A DNA stretch of 64,000 nt from Aedes albopictus (Eukaryota; Arthropoda; Insecta; Diptera; Culicidae), in contig NC_085136.1 of the NCBI RefSeq assembly GCF_035046485.1, positions 155,008,870-155,072,869 of the forward strand, in the 5' to 3' direction. The notes under the pieces are model-generated. The model was not told where the DNA came from, searched no databases, and saw nothing but the letters and a program-made list of their open reading frames with translations. A program made the position numbers and the translations under genes. Of this stretch, positions 54,503-64,000 are shown piece after piece. Every line of letters begins with the position of its first letter. Positions within the stretch are counted from its first letter, which is position 1.

Positions 54503-57500
54503 TTACTTACCTTACCGGTCAGGCTAAGGCCGGAGTGGCCTCTGCTGTACATAGTAGCCGCCTCCACTCCACTCGGTCCATGGCTGTTTGTCGCCAGTTC
54601 CGCACTCTGCGTAGGGTCCGCAGATCGTCCTCCACTTGGTCGATCCACCTAGCTCGCTGCGCTCCACGTCTTCTTGTACCGGTCGGATGACTCTCGTGAA
54701 CCATTTTAGACGGGTTGCTATCCGACATCCTGATGACGTGACCCGCCCACCGTAGCCTCCCGATTTTCGCGGTATGGACGATGGTTGGTTCTCTCAGCAG
54801 CTGATGCAGCTCGTGGTTCATTCGCCTTCTCCAAGTCCCGTCTTCCATCTGCACTCCGCCGTAGATGGTACGCAACACCTTCCGTTCGAAAACTCCAAGG
54901 GCGCGTTGGTCCTCTGCACGTAGGGTCCATGTTTCGTGCCCATAGAGGACGACCGGTCTAATCAGCGTTTTGTAGATGGTTAACTTCGTGTTACGGCGAA
55001 CTTTATTCGATCGTAGAGTTCTGCGGAGTCCAAAGTACGAACGATTTCCTGCCACAATGCGCCTCTGAATTTCTCTGCTGGTGTCGTTGTCGGCGGTCAC
55101 CAGTGAGCCTAAGTACACGAATTCTTCAACCGCCTCGATTTCATCACCGTCGATATGAATTCGGGGTGGCGGGCGCGGTGATTCCTCCCTAGAGCCCTTT
55201 GCCATCATGTACTTTGTCTTCGACACATTAATGACTAATCCGATTCGCCTGGCTTCACTCTTTAGTCGGATGTACGTTTCCGCCATCGTCTCAAATTTAC
55301 GAGCAATAATATCAATATCATCGGCGAAACCAAGCAGCTGAACGGACTTCGTGAAAATCGTCCCACTCGTGTTTATCCCCGCTCTTCTTATTACACCCTC
55401 CAAAGCAATGTTGAACAGCAAGCACGAAAGACCATCACCTTGCCGTAACCCTCTGCGAGATTCGAAGGGACTCGAGAGTGTCGCTGATACTCGAACTACG
55501 CACATCACTCGATCCATCGTCGCCTTGATCAACCGTATCAGTTTATCCGGGAATCCGTATTCGTGCATAATCTGCCATAGCTGTTCTCGATCGATTGTAT
55601 CATACGCCGATTTGAAATCGATGAACAAGTGATGTGTGGGCACGTTGTATTCGCGGCATTTCTGCAACACCTGGCGGATGGCGAACATCTGGTCCGTTGT
55701 AGCGCGTTCACCCATAAATCCAGCCTGATATTGCCCCACGAACTCTCTTGCAATCGGTGATAGACGGCGGCATAAAATTTGAGAGAGTATCTTGTAGGCA
55801 GCGCTCAGTAGTGTGATCGCGCGGTAGTTCCCGCAATCCAACTTGTCGCCCTTTTTGTAGATGGGACACACGATACCTTCCATCCATTCCTCCGGTAATA
55901 CTTCCTCCTCCCAAATATTGGTAATGACCCAGTGTAGTGCTCTCACCAGTGCTTCTCCACCGTATTTTAGAAGCTCGCTTGGTAGTTGATCTGCTCCAGC
56001 GGCTTTGTTGTTTTTCAACCGGCCAACCTCCTCCTCAATCTCTTGAAGGTCAGGGGCTGGAAGTCTTTCGTCCTGTGCACATACTCCTAAATCGGTAACC
56101 ACGCCACCTTCGGTACTTGCAACGTCGCCATTGAGATGCTCATCGTAATGCTGCCGCCACCTCTCGACCACCTCACGCTCGCTCGTGAGAATATTCCCGT
56201 GATTATCTCGGCACATGTCGGCTTGTGGCACAAAGCCTCTGCGCGAGCGGTTCAGCTTCTCGTAGAACTTTCGTGTGTCCTTAGCGCGGTACAGCTCTTC
56301 CATCGCTTCGCGATCTCGTTCTTCCTGCTGGCGCTTCTTCATCCGGAAGACTGAGTTCTGCCTGTTCCGCGCCTGTTTGTAACGTGCCTCATTCGCTCTC
56401 GTACGGTGTTGCAGAATTCTCGCCCATGCTGCATTCTTCTCGTTTTTCAACTGTTCACATTCGCCGTCGTACCAGTCGTTTCTGTGATTCGGAGTCGCGA
56501 AGCCTAGTGCTGTAGCCGAGGTACTACCTATGGCGGATCGGATGTCCCTCCAGCCATCTTCAAGTGTAGCTGCGCCAAGCTGCTCTTCCGTTGGTAGGGC
56601 CACTGCTAACTGCTGCGCGTAGTCTTGAGCCACTTCTACGTTACGAAGTTGCTCGATGTTGAGCCGCGGCGTTCGACTTCGACGCGTGGTGATAACTGTC
56701 GAAAGTTTTGAGCGCATGCATACAGCGACTAAGTAGTGATCCGAATCTATATTCGCACTGCGGTATGTGCGGACGTTGGTTATATCTGAGAAGAATTTAC
56801 CGTCGATTAGAACGTGGTCGATTTGGTTTTCTGTTTGATGGTCGGGTGATCTCCAGGTGGCTTTGTGGATATCTCTGCGGGGGAAGAAGGTGCTTCGGAC
56901 TACCATACCACGGGAGGCTGCAAAGTTTACGCATCGCTGGCCGTTATCATTCGATACGGCGTGCAGGCTGTTTCGCCCGATTACCGGTCTGTACATTTCC
57001 TCCCTTCCTACCTGCGCGTTCATGTCGCCGACAACGATTTTCACGTCACGCGGCGAGCAACCATCGTATGTTTGCTCTAACTGCGCGTAGAACGCTTCTT
57101 TCTCGTCATCGGGTCTCCCTTCGTGTGGGCAGTGGACGTTGATGATGCTGTAGTTGAAGAAACGGCCCTTAACTCTTAACATGCACATCCTTGCGTTGAT
57201 CGGCTGCCACCCGATCACACGTTGTCGCATCTTGCCCAACACTATAAATCCTGTTCCCAGTTCGTTGGTGGTGCCACAGCTTTGGTAGAAGGTAGCCGCT
57301 CGATGCCCGCTTTTCCACACTTTCTGTCCAGTCCAACAAAGTTCCTGCAACGCCACGATGTCAAAGTTGCGGGGATGTAGTTCGTCGTAGATTATCCTGT
57401 CACATCCTGCGAAACCTAGTGACTTGCAATTCCATGTTCCAAGTTTCCAATCGTAGTCCTTATTTCGTCGCGTGGGTCTTTGCCGATTGTATCGAGTCGT

Positions 57501-57933
57501 ATTTTCTCCTATGTTATTCGCAATGGGGATTTTTACGGGTGGCTTATTGGGCCTACGCCAACACTCCTGTCTCGCCGGAGGGCCATCGTGCCAGTTCTGT
57601 TTAACGTCCCAACCAACACTGGGACGACCACGCTGATGGGGCTACCACCTTGGATCTAGCTGGACGTGGTGCAGCGTTTCTTACTCAGCCGCTGGATGCC
57701 AGAACAGACGCTGTTTGAGCCGCACCTCCTTGGTGAACAGACACTCGGATCGTACCTCCTCAATCTAGCTGAAGTCAGAAGGACAACAGTGCCCAGGCTG
57801 CGCTACCAGCTAAGCACACAACTCTTAGCTGGCGGTCTTTGTCATCGTTTGACCCGTGGAAGCATGAGGTAGGAACTTGTGAGGACCAGAGCTCTATTGG
57901 ACGCTCTCCTTATCGACTCACCGTTTTGCAGCC
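54503..57933 (-). mobile_element. RTE-type non-LTR retrotransposon, apparently coding-intact
   Basis: 3.43 kb in the palindrome centre, minus strand. CTCTC flanks it on both sides (54498-54502 and 57934-57938). The empty site GGAGCTCTCTCACAAG is preserved in the right arm near 58700 and mirrored near 53630. The 3' end after the stop is only about 16 bases, GGTAAGGTAAGTAAG-like, matching the very short, simple-sequence 3' UTRs of RTE elements. Confidence 0.9.
54519..57641 (-). CDS. RTE-type endonuclease-reverse transcriptase
   Basis: The frame is open from just after TAG 57644-57642 down to TGA 54521-54519, about 1040 codons. Order: basic leader (RQRPTRRNKDYDW), AP-endonuclease-like domain starting LGTWNCKSL (about 57450), then VALQE, INVHCPHEG, VVGDMNAQVG and SDHYLVAV (EN motifs with catalytic Asn, Glu, Asp, His). 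A linker follows, then RT with NNKAAGADQLPSELLK, LPEEWMEGIVCPIYKKGD, FIDFKSAYDTI, RQGDGLSCLLFNIALEG and GFADDID (catalytic Asp pair), and a C-terminal GHVIRMSD..RRRGAQRARW region. Endonuclease nicks the target and RT copies the RNA in place. I found no in-frame ATG before the endonuclease domain; an out-of-frame ATG with a 17-codon ORF lies at 57586-57533. No stops or frameshifts seen, so it may be competent. Confidence 0.9.
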   Translation of the reverse strand, partial: PHQRGRPSVGWDVKQNWHDGPPARQECWRRPNKPPVKIPIANNIGENTTRYNRQRPTRRNKDYDWKLGTWNCKSLGFAGCDRIIYDELHPRNFDIVALQELCWTGQKVWKSGHRAATFYQSCGTTNELGTGFIVLGKMRQRVIGWQPINARMCMLRVKGRFFNYSIINVHCPHEGRPDDEKEAFYAQLEQTYDGCSPRDVKIVVGDMNAQVGREEMYRPVIGRNSLHAVSNDNGQRCVNFAASRGMVVRSTFFPRRDIHKATWRSPDHQTENQIDHVLIDGKFFSDITNVRTYRSANIDSDHYLVAVCMRSKLSTVITTRRSRTPRLNIEQLRNVEVAQDYAQQLAVALPTEEQLGAATLEDGWRDIRSAIGSTSATALGFATPNHRNDWYDGECEQLKNEKNAAWARILQHRTRANEARYKQARNRQNSVFRMKKRQQEERDREAMEELYRAKDTRKFYEKLNRSRRGFVPQADMCRDNHGNILTSEREVVERWRQHYDEHLNGDVASTEGGVVTDLGVCAQDERLPAPDLQEIEEEVGRLKNNKAAGADQLPSELLKYGGEALVRALHWVITNIWEEEVLPEEWMEGIVCPIYKKGDKLDCGNYRAITLLSAAYKILSQILCRRLSPIAREFVGQYQAGFMGERATTDQMFAIRQVLQKCREYNVPTHHLFIDFKSAYDTIDREQLWQIMHEYGFPDKLIRLIKATMDRVMCVVRVSATLSSPFESRRGLRQGDGLSCLLFNIALEGVIRRAGINTSGTIFTKSVQLLGFADDIDIIARKFETMAETYIRLKSEARRIGLVINVSKTKYMMAKGSREESPRPPPRIHIDGDEIEAVEEFVYLGSLVTADNDTSREIQRRIVAGNRSYFGLRRTLRSNKVRRNTKLTIYKTLIRPVVLYGHETWTLRAEDQRALGVFERKVLRTIYGGVQMEDGTWRRRMNHELHQLLREPTIVHTAKIGRLRWAGHVIRMSDSNPSKMVHESHPTGTRRRGAQRARWIDQVEDDLRTLRRVRNWRQTAMDRVEWRRLLCTAEATPALA

Positions 57934-58163
57934 CTCTCACAAGTTATTTTTGGAGGATTTCCTGGTGGAATTCATGGAGAAATTCTTGGAGGAATTTTTG
58001 AAGGAATTAAACTGGAGGAATTTGTGAAGGAATTCCTGGAGGACTTTGTAAAGTAATTCCTGAATAAATTTCTTCAAAAATCCCAGGAAGAACTGTTCGA
58101 GGGATTTTTGGAGAAATTCATAGAGGGATTCTTGAAGCAATTCTTGGCGAAAGTCTGGGAGGA

Positions 58164-61100
58164 ATTCCTGGAGGAATTCTTGGAGTAAGTTCTAACGGAG
58201 TTTCTGAAGCTATTCCTGAAAAAAAAAAAAAATGAAGCGCTTCCCAGAGTAGCTCTTTAAAGAATTCATGTACCTGAGATAATTCCGGGAGGAATTCCTG
58301 GAAGATTAACCGAAGAAATTCTTGGAGGAAATTCTAGAGACATTTCTTGAGAAAATCCTGGAGTAATTCGTAGAGTAGGTTCTGGAATAGTTTTTGGAGA
58401 AAGCCTTGAAGTAATTCATGGAGAAATTATTAGAGTGTTTCTGAGAGGAATTTCTGGAGGCCTTCCTGGAAAAATTCTTGAGGAATTTCTAAAATAAAAC
58501 CTTGAGAAATTTCGGGAAGAATTTCAGGACGGATTCCTGGAGATATTCGTAAGCAATATCTGGAGGAGTTCTGAATAAATTCTTCAGAAATTCTTTAAAA
58601 AGCTGATTCAGAAGTGGCTCCAATCTTTTAGGAATTCCTTCACGAATTATGTCAGGAATTCCTCCAGATATTGCTTACGAATTCAAGAAGGAATCCCTGG
58701 AGCTCTCTCACAAGTTATTTTTTGGAGGATTTCCTGGTGGAATTCATGGAGAAATTCTTGGAGGAATTTTTGGAGGAATTAAACTGGAGGAATTTGTGAA
58801 GGAATTCCTGGAGGACTTTGTAAAGTAATTCCTGAATAAATTTCTTCAAAAATCCCAGGAAGAACTGTTCGAGGGATTTTTGGAGAAATTCATAGAGGGA
58901 TTCTTGAAGCAATTCTTGGCGGAAGTCTGGGAGGAATTCCTAAATAAACTTTTCTAAGATTTCTCCCAGGAAATCCTCCAGAAATTCCTACAGGATCTTC
59001 CCCAAAAATTACTCCAGAATTCTCCCTGAAAATCCTCCAGAAATTATTTCAGAAACTGCTACGGGAACTCCCCCAAGAATTCTTTCAAGATATCAATCAA
59101 GAATCCGTTCAAATTTTTTTCCAAGAATTCCTACAGAAATTCCTGGGTGACATCCTACCTTGAGGAATTACTGGAGTGATTCCTGGAGGAATTCTTGGAG
59201 TAAATTCTAACGGAGTTTCTGGAGCTATTCCTGGAATCCCTGTAGTAACTCTTTTAGGAATACTGTACCTGAGATAATTCCGGGAGGAATTCCTGGAAAG
59301 TTAACCAACGGAATTCTTGAAGGAAATTCAAGAGACATTTCTTGAGGAAATCCTGGAGTAATTCCTGGAGTACGTTCCGGAATAGTTCTTCAAGGCGAAT
59401 TCCTGGAGATATTCCTAAGCAATATCTGGAGAAGTTCCTGAAAAAAATCGTGAAGGAATTCCTAAAAGATTGGCTGGAGGCACTTCTGGAGGAGTTCTTT
59501 AAGGATTTTCTGAAGAAATTCTTGAAGCATTTCCTTGAGGTATTTCTGAAAGGAATTCTGGGAGGAATTTCTGGAAAAAATCCAGAAGTAATTTTTTGAC
59601 GAATTCCTGGAGTAATTCAAAGAGAAATTATGGGAATTCTTGGATTGTTTCCGGGAGGAATTCTTGGCGGCTTTCCTGGAGTAGTTCCTGGAGTAATTCT
59701 TGGAGGAATCCTGTAAGTATTTCCTTGTAGAATTCCTGGAGGATTTTTTTGAGGACAGCCTGAAGTAGTTCCTGGAAGAATTCCCGTAGGAATCCCTGAA
59801 GTCATTTCTGAAGCAGTTCGTGAAGGAATTCCTAGAGTTATTCCTGAAGCAATTCTTGGAGTAATTAATGGAGTATTTCCTGGAAGGCTTTATGGAAGAA
59901 TTCCTGAAGGAATTCTTGGAGGAATTTTTGGAGGAATTGCTCGAGTTATTCCTGAAGCAATTCTTGGAGTAATTCATGGAGTATATCCTGGAGGACTTTA
60001 TGGAAAAATTCCTGAAAGAATTCTTGGAGGAATTTTCGGAGGAATTCCTGGAGAAATTTCTGGAAAAGTTCGTGGATGAATTCCTGGAGTAATTCCTGGA
60101 GTATTTTCTGTAGGAATTCCTGGAGGAATGCCTGGAGGAATTTCTGGTGGATATTTTGTAGGAATTCCTGGGGGAATCCCTAGAAGATTTATTAAAGGAA
60201 TCACTGGAGAAATTTCTGGACGAAAGAAATCACTGGCGAAATTCTTAGAGGAATTCCTGGAGTGCTTTCTGGAGGAATGTCTGGAGGATATTCTGTACGA
60301 ACTCCTGGAGGAATCCATAGAAGATTTATTAAAGGAATCACTGGCGAAATTTCCGGACGATTTCCTGGAGGAAATACAGGAAGGAATTCTGAAGGAATCT
60401 CTAAAGAATTTTCTGGAGCATTTACTGGAGAAATTTATGAAGGAATCACTGGAGGAATTCCTGGAAAAAAAATTGGAGGACATCTTGCAGTAGTTCCTGG
60501 ATAAACATCTCCTGTCTCCTGTCAGAATCCTGTAGGAATACCTGGAGATACTCACGGAGAAATTCTTGGAGTTATGCCTGGAGTATTTCTAAGAAGACTT
60601 CCTGGAAAAATACCTGATGGAATTTCTGGAGGTATTCCTTGAGGAATTTCCGGTGGAATTCTTGGAGGAACTCCTGGAGTAGTACCTGAAGTAATTTCTG
60701 GAGGAATTCCTGGAATAATTTATGGAGAAATTCATGAAGTAATTCTTGGAGAAATGCCTGGAGTACTTTCTGGAGAAATTTTTGAAGAAATCCCTGTAGA
60801 AATTCCTAGAGGAATTCTGTGAGGAATTACTGAAGGAATTTCTGGAGGTATTACTGAAGGAATTTCTAGAGGAATTTCTTGATGATTTCCTGGGATGAAT
60901 TTCTTGATGATTTCCTGGCAGAAATTCTGGAAGGAATTCTAGAGGAATCCTTGGAGGAACCTCTAGAGAATCACCTGCAGCAATTACAGGAGGAATTTAT
61001 GGTGGGATTCCTGGAGGAATCCCTGCAGGATTTCCTGGTAGAATTTCGGGATAAATTCCTGCAGGAACTCATGGAGGAATAATTGGAAGAATTCTTGGGG

Positions 61101-61873
61101 GACACCGTTGAAAAAAATCTAGAGGAATCGTCAGAAGAATTCCTAGATAAATCCTTGCAGGAATTCTTAAAGAAAGTCTTGGAGCAATTTATTGAAAAAT
61201 TGTCTTGTGAAATCCCTGGAAGAATTCCTGATGAAATCCCTTCCACAATTCCTGAAGAGAAATTCCTGTAGGAATTTCGAGATGAATTTCTGGAGTTATT
61301 CCTGGAAGAATTTTTTGTTGACATCGTGGAGGATTTTTTGGAGGAATCCCTTGAGGAAGTCCTGGTGGTATTAATGCAGGAATTTTCGGGAAAAATCCTG
61401 AAGAGAAGTATGCATTATTGCTGGAGAACTCCTGCATTAATTTCCAGAGTTATAATGAAGAAATTCCCAGTAAAATCCTAGGGTGATTCTACGACAAATG
61501 CTGGAGGAATTCTTGGGCTAATTCTAAAGAAATTCCCTTGGTATTTTTTGGGGGTGCCCTGGAGGAATGCCTGGGGAGCTCCAGGACTCACTCTCAGGAA
61601 CTTCAGGAGGGCTTCCCGTTGAACTGAAAATAAATAAACTGTAGAAAGCTACTCCTGGAGGAATTTCTGGAGAAAAATTCTAAACCAGTTCTTGAAAGTA
61701 TCCCAGAAGAAATTTTAGTAGAACTCAAGGACAAAAACCCAGACGGAGTAGCTGGAGAAATACCAGGAAGGACTCCTAGAAGAATCTCATTAGAGGTTTT
61801 CCAGAAAGAACTACGGGAGAGTCCCAGAAAGCACTCCAAGGGAAATCATAAAAAAAAGCTGGAGGAATCCCAG
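58164..61873. repeat. Degenerate GGAATTCCTCCA tandem repeats, right arm
   Basis: Reverse complement of 50480-54178. It differs by one extra 12-bp unit near 61005-61020 and a few substitutions. Confidence 0.9.
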
Positions 61874-62869
61874 ATTCCTATAGAAATTACAAAAGAAAGT
61901 TCTGGATGAATGTACATCAAACAAACTGGAGAAAGTGCGCAGAAACAAAAACAAAAATGACAACCGCTTCACTGTGCGTGCGTTCGCGCAACATAAATTG
62001 CTGGTGCGCAGGCGCTATAGCCCGGTGAGCATTGTGTGCCGTGAGAACGAAGTGACAAAAGCCCTATCGAGTCTCGGCCGCGATCCCGGCCCGGACCCAG
62101 TCTCGGCCCGTAGGTTTGAATATCCCTTAAAACGGTGCCACCCAGCGGTATGATCTCGCTAAATTCCACCAGTGAGTGGGTTTGGGTTATGGCATCTAGG
62201 CGAATCGAATCTTCACCCAAAGAAAAGTATGCCTTGAGATTGATTCATAAACATTGCGCGCAATTTGCCGTTCACTGTTGGCTCTGTCAAACGATGACCG
62301 CCGCCGCGACGCTGGACTTCGTTGCCATGCGCACGACGACCAACAGCAAGCAAACGTGTAGGGTTGCCAGACAGTATTGCAATAAAAACATTGATTTATT
62401 TCACAAAATTTTGAATTCAAGATTGTGACAAAACTATGAAAGATACAATGTTGCACCAAAGGACAGTTTGGTAGCGTATCAAAAAATGAATGTTTTGTAG
62501 AAGAACATTTCTCACATTTATCACGTTTTTCACGAGTAAACTATCAAAAAAGGTAAAAAGGGGGTACATTTTTAGGCACTTTTTACATAAAAGTCAAAAT
62601 TTCTGCACTTAAATGACTTTTTATCAATTACCTGTCCAAAGAGCATTAAAAGACAAAGCTTTAAGCTTTCTATCCATGCGCTAAGATTGATTATACGGTT
62701 CATAGTTTCTGAGTTAGAGATGTTTAAAGATGGGGTAATTTAATAACACTAATTTTTGAATAACTCACTTAGCAGTGATTTCCGGACCTACCTGTGGAAC
62801 ATTTTTTTGCTGCAAATATGGTCTACTTTCACCTCCTTTCGGGTGTAACACGAATTACCAGTCACCCTG
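61874..62869. repeat. Outer, non-tandem part of the palindrome right arm
   Basis: Mirror of 49485-50480, ending in the terminal CCAGTCACCCTG. Confidence 0.75.
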
Positions 62870-62871
62870 TA

Positions 62872-63590
62872 TTTAAACCTAGACATCACCATAGCAGACG
62901 GATCACAAATCGACCACGTCCTGATTAACAGACGGCACTTCTCTGACATTTTCAACGTTAGGACGTATCGTACCACCAACGCAACGTCGACTCCGACCAC
63001 TACCTGGTGATGGTCAAACTGCGCCCAAAACTTTCCGTCATCAACAATGTACTGGTACCAACGACCGCCTCGCTACAACCTGGAGCGACTGAATCTACCA
63101 GAAGTGGCGTCAGTATACGACGCACAGATTCTCTAAGCAGCGTTGTTGTCAGACGAAGGTTAGCTCGATGTAGCTTCTCTAAAGGACTGTTGAAGTACAG
63201 TAAAAGCAGCCTTCGACGATGTAGCCGACATCACCACCGGACACGTAGAAAGAGTCGACATAACGAACAGTTCGACGAGGAGTGCATGATTGTAGAGAAA
63301 AGCATGCAGTGCAGGCAAGAAACCCGGCAGAACCTGAATCGATACAAAAAAGAAGCAGAAACAACAGACCGAACCGTTCGGGAGTTAAGGAACCGCCTGG
63401 AAGATGCGTAGTGCGAAGAAATTGAACTGCTGTGCCATTCCCAAGAAACACGGAATTTCTACCAGAAGCTCAACGCATCCCGCAACGGCTTCCGGCTGCC
63501 GCGAGCCGAAATATGTAGGAATAAGGACGCGAGCCTCTTGAAGGACGAACGTGTAATCGAAAGGTGGAAGTAGCACTTCAGGCACGGTAA
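62872..63590 (+). pseudogene. RTE-type remnant, right of the palindrome
   Basis: Plus strand reads DGSQIDHVLINRRHFSDI and NVRTYRT (endonuclease C-side), then, after frame changes, RPKLSVINN, YNLERLNLPEVASVYDAQ, FDEECM, NRYKKEAE, RNFYQKLNASRNGFRLPRAEICRNKD and DERVIERWK. These align in order with the linker of the 54.5-kb copy (FYEKLNRSRRGFVPQADMCRDN, EREVVERWRQ). It joins the left piece at 49367-49482. Confidence 0.8.
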
Positions 63591-64000
63591 AGGCTGGGTA
63601 TGCTGCGCAATTCAGATCCCATTGTGATCCACTAGCTTCTGCCCAGCAACTCCTATCCCTACCTCCACGCGGTACCGGCCGGAAACTATGAGCAACCTTA
63701 GGGAAGATCGAGTAACCAACCCCAGTGGGAACTTTGGTCGTAGGCTGACAGGGAAGGGGGGTTTGCTTCGGCAAACCTGAGCGTCTGTTCTCCAGGAGGA
63801 GCGGCTCACAACAGCGTCTGATCCCCATGTTAGGGGCGGCTGATCTACGTCCGAGTGCCAAGGAAGGACTCTAAGCTCAACTGTGCACTATGGTCCTCCG
63901 GAAAGTAGGGGGTTGGTGTCAGGCCCTACGAGCCAGCCGTAAAAACCCATTGTAACGGAAAATCAGCAACAGAATAATACGAACCGAGACCAACGGCAAC
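63591..64000 (+). mobile_element. Probable 5' region of another RTE-type copy (cut by window end)
   Basis: Begins at the break in the previous remnant and holds a non-coding, GC-balanced leader. The final GAATAATACGAACCGAGACCAACGGCAAC is like the stretch just ahead of the endonuclease ORF in such elements. The minus ORF at 63385-63861 is not credible. Assignment relies on resemblance from memory. Confidence 0.35.

Larger units (their letters stand above)
54179..58163. other. Centre of the palindrome (spacer)
   Basis: 54179-54502 is further GGAATTCC-type repeat. 54503-57933 is an RTE-type element. 57939-58163 is a direct duplicate of about 58693-58935 in the right arm, so the original centre was asymmetric even before the RTE-type insertion. 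Confidence 0.8.
49483..62871. mobile_element. Giant TA-flanked palindrome, 13.4 kb
   Basis: Ends CAGGGTGACTGGTAATTCG (from 49485) and its reverse complement (to 62869) are bordered by TA on both sides (49483-49484, 62870-62871), as for Tc1/mariner-type insertion. Left arm 49485-54178 and right arm 58164-62869 are nearly identical in reverse complement. Paired coordinates sum to 112354 at the outside and 112342 inside, so only about a dozen bases of indels separate 4.7 kb. No transposase is seen. It disrupts an RTE-type remnant and itself carries a later RTE-type insertion. Confidence 0.88.

Noticed and set aside
49483..62871. Polinton/Maverick or large DNA transposon
   Set aside because: No polymerase, integrase or capsid-like ORF in the arms; only tandem repeats and an inserted RTE-type element.
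63385..63861. 158-codon minus-strand ORF
   Set aside because: Overlaps the RTE-type remnant and a probable 5' leader in the opposite orientation, with no domain.

Overview
The window looks like accessory, transposon-dense DNA from a mosquito genome, most likely Aedes. This is inferred from the kinds of repeats present: tRNA-derived SINEs resembling the Aedes Feilai type, BEL/Pao and Ty3/gypsy LTR elements, RTE-type and R1/I-type non-LTR elements, TA-flanked MITEs, hAT MITEs, long microsatellites and AT-rich spacers. No ordinary host protein-coding gene could be supported. The possible exceptions are one weak exon-like segment near 39.2 kb and a spliced-looking antisense ORF inside a retroelement.

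Layout. 1-1222 is the decayed 5' part (gag, minus strand) of an R1/I-like non-LTR element. 3.06-11.85 kb is an older repeat bounded by inverted arrays of an 11-bp GTTAGGCCGAA motif and carrying diverged ~75-90 bp tandem units. It was invaded by a young BEL/Pao element (3623-8997; identical 462-bp LTRs, 5-bp TSD CCTAT) that has lost its RT and integrase cores but keeps one long ORF. It was also invaded by a foldback (10224-11057) carrying two tRNA-Thr-like modules in opposite orientation. 11.9-17.1 kb holds a hAT MITE, a 1.3-kb TA-flanked MITE, an insertion with 21-bp TSDs and a SINE with 14-bp TSDs.

19.43-35.08 kb is an RTE-type non-LTR remnant split by a 14.1-kb Ty3/gypsy element that carries an env gene (20105-34237; 598-bp LTRs, TSD ATGC). 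That element has gag, a convincing -1 frameshift signal, protease, RT, RNase H, integrase, a fusion-type env and an unexplained 2.3-kb 3' region with an antisense ORF. It is inactivated by MITEs in gag and protease, a 110-bp repeat in RT and several in-frame stops.

35.1-49.4 kb holds a full SINE with TSDs, degenerate GAGTGAG repeats, another SINE, a long (TG)n tract, a ~152-bp tandem array with an exact 304-bp higher-order duplication, a 1.73-kb LTR-like insertion in that array, a second hAT MITE and a small TA-flanked MITE.

49485-62869 is the most striking object. It is a 13.4-kb palindrome with ~4.7-kb, nearly identical arms, flanked by TA and built largely of degenerate GGAATTCCTCCA repeats. 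It sits inside yet another RTE-type remnant, and a nearly intact RTE-type element (54503-57933, minus strand) is inserted at its centre. The window ends in what looks like the 5' region of a further RTE-type copy. The window is best read as a stack of nested insertions whose relative order can be deduced from which element interrupts which.
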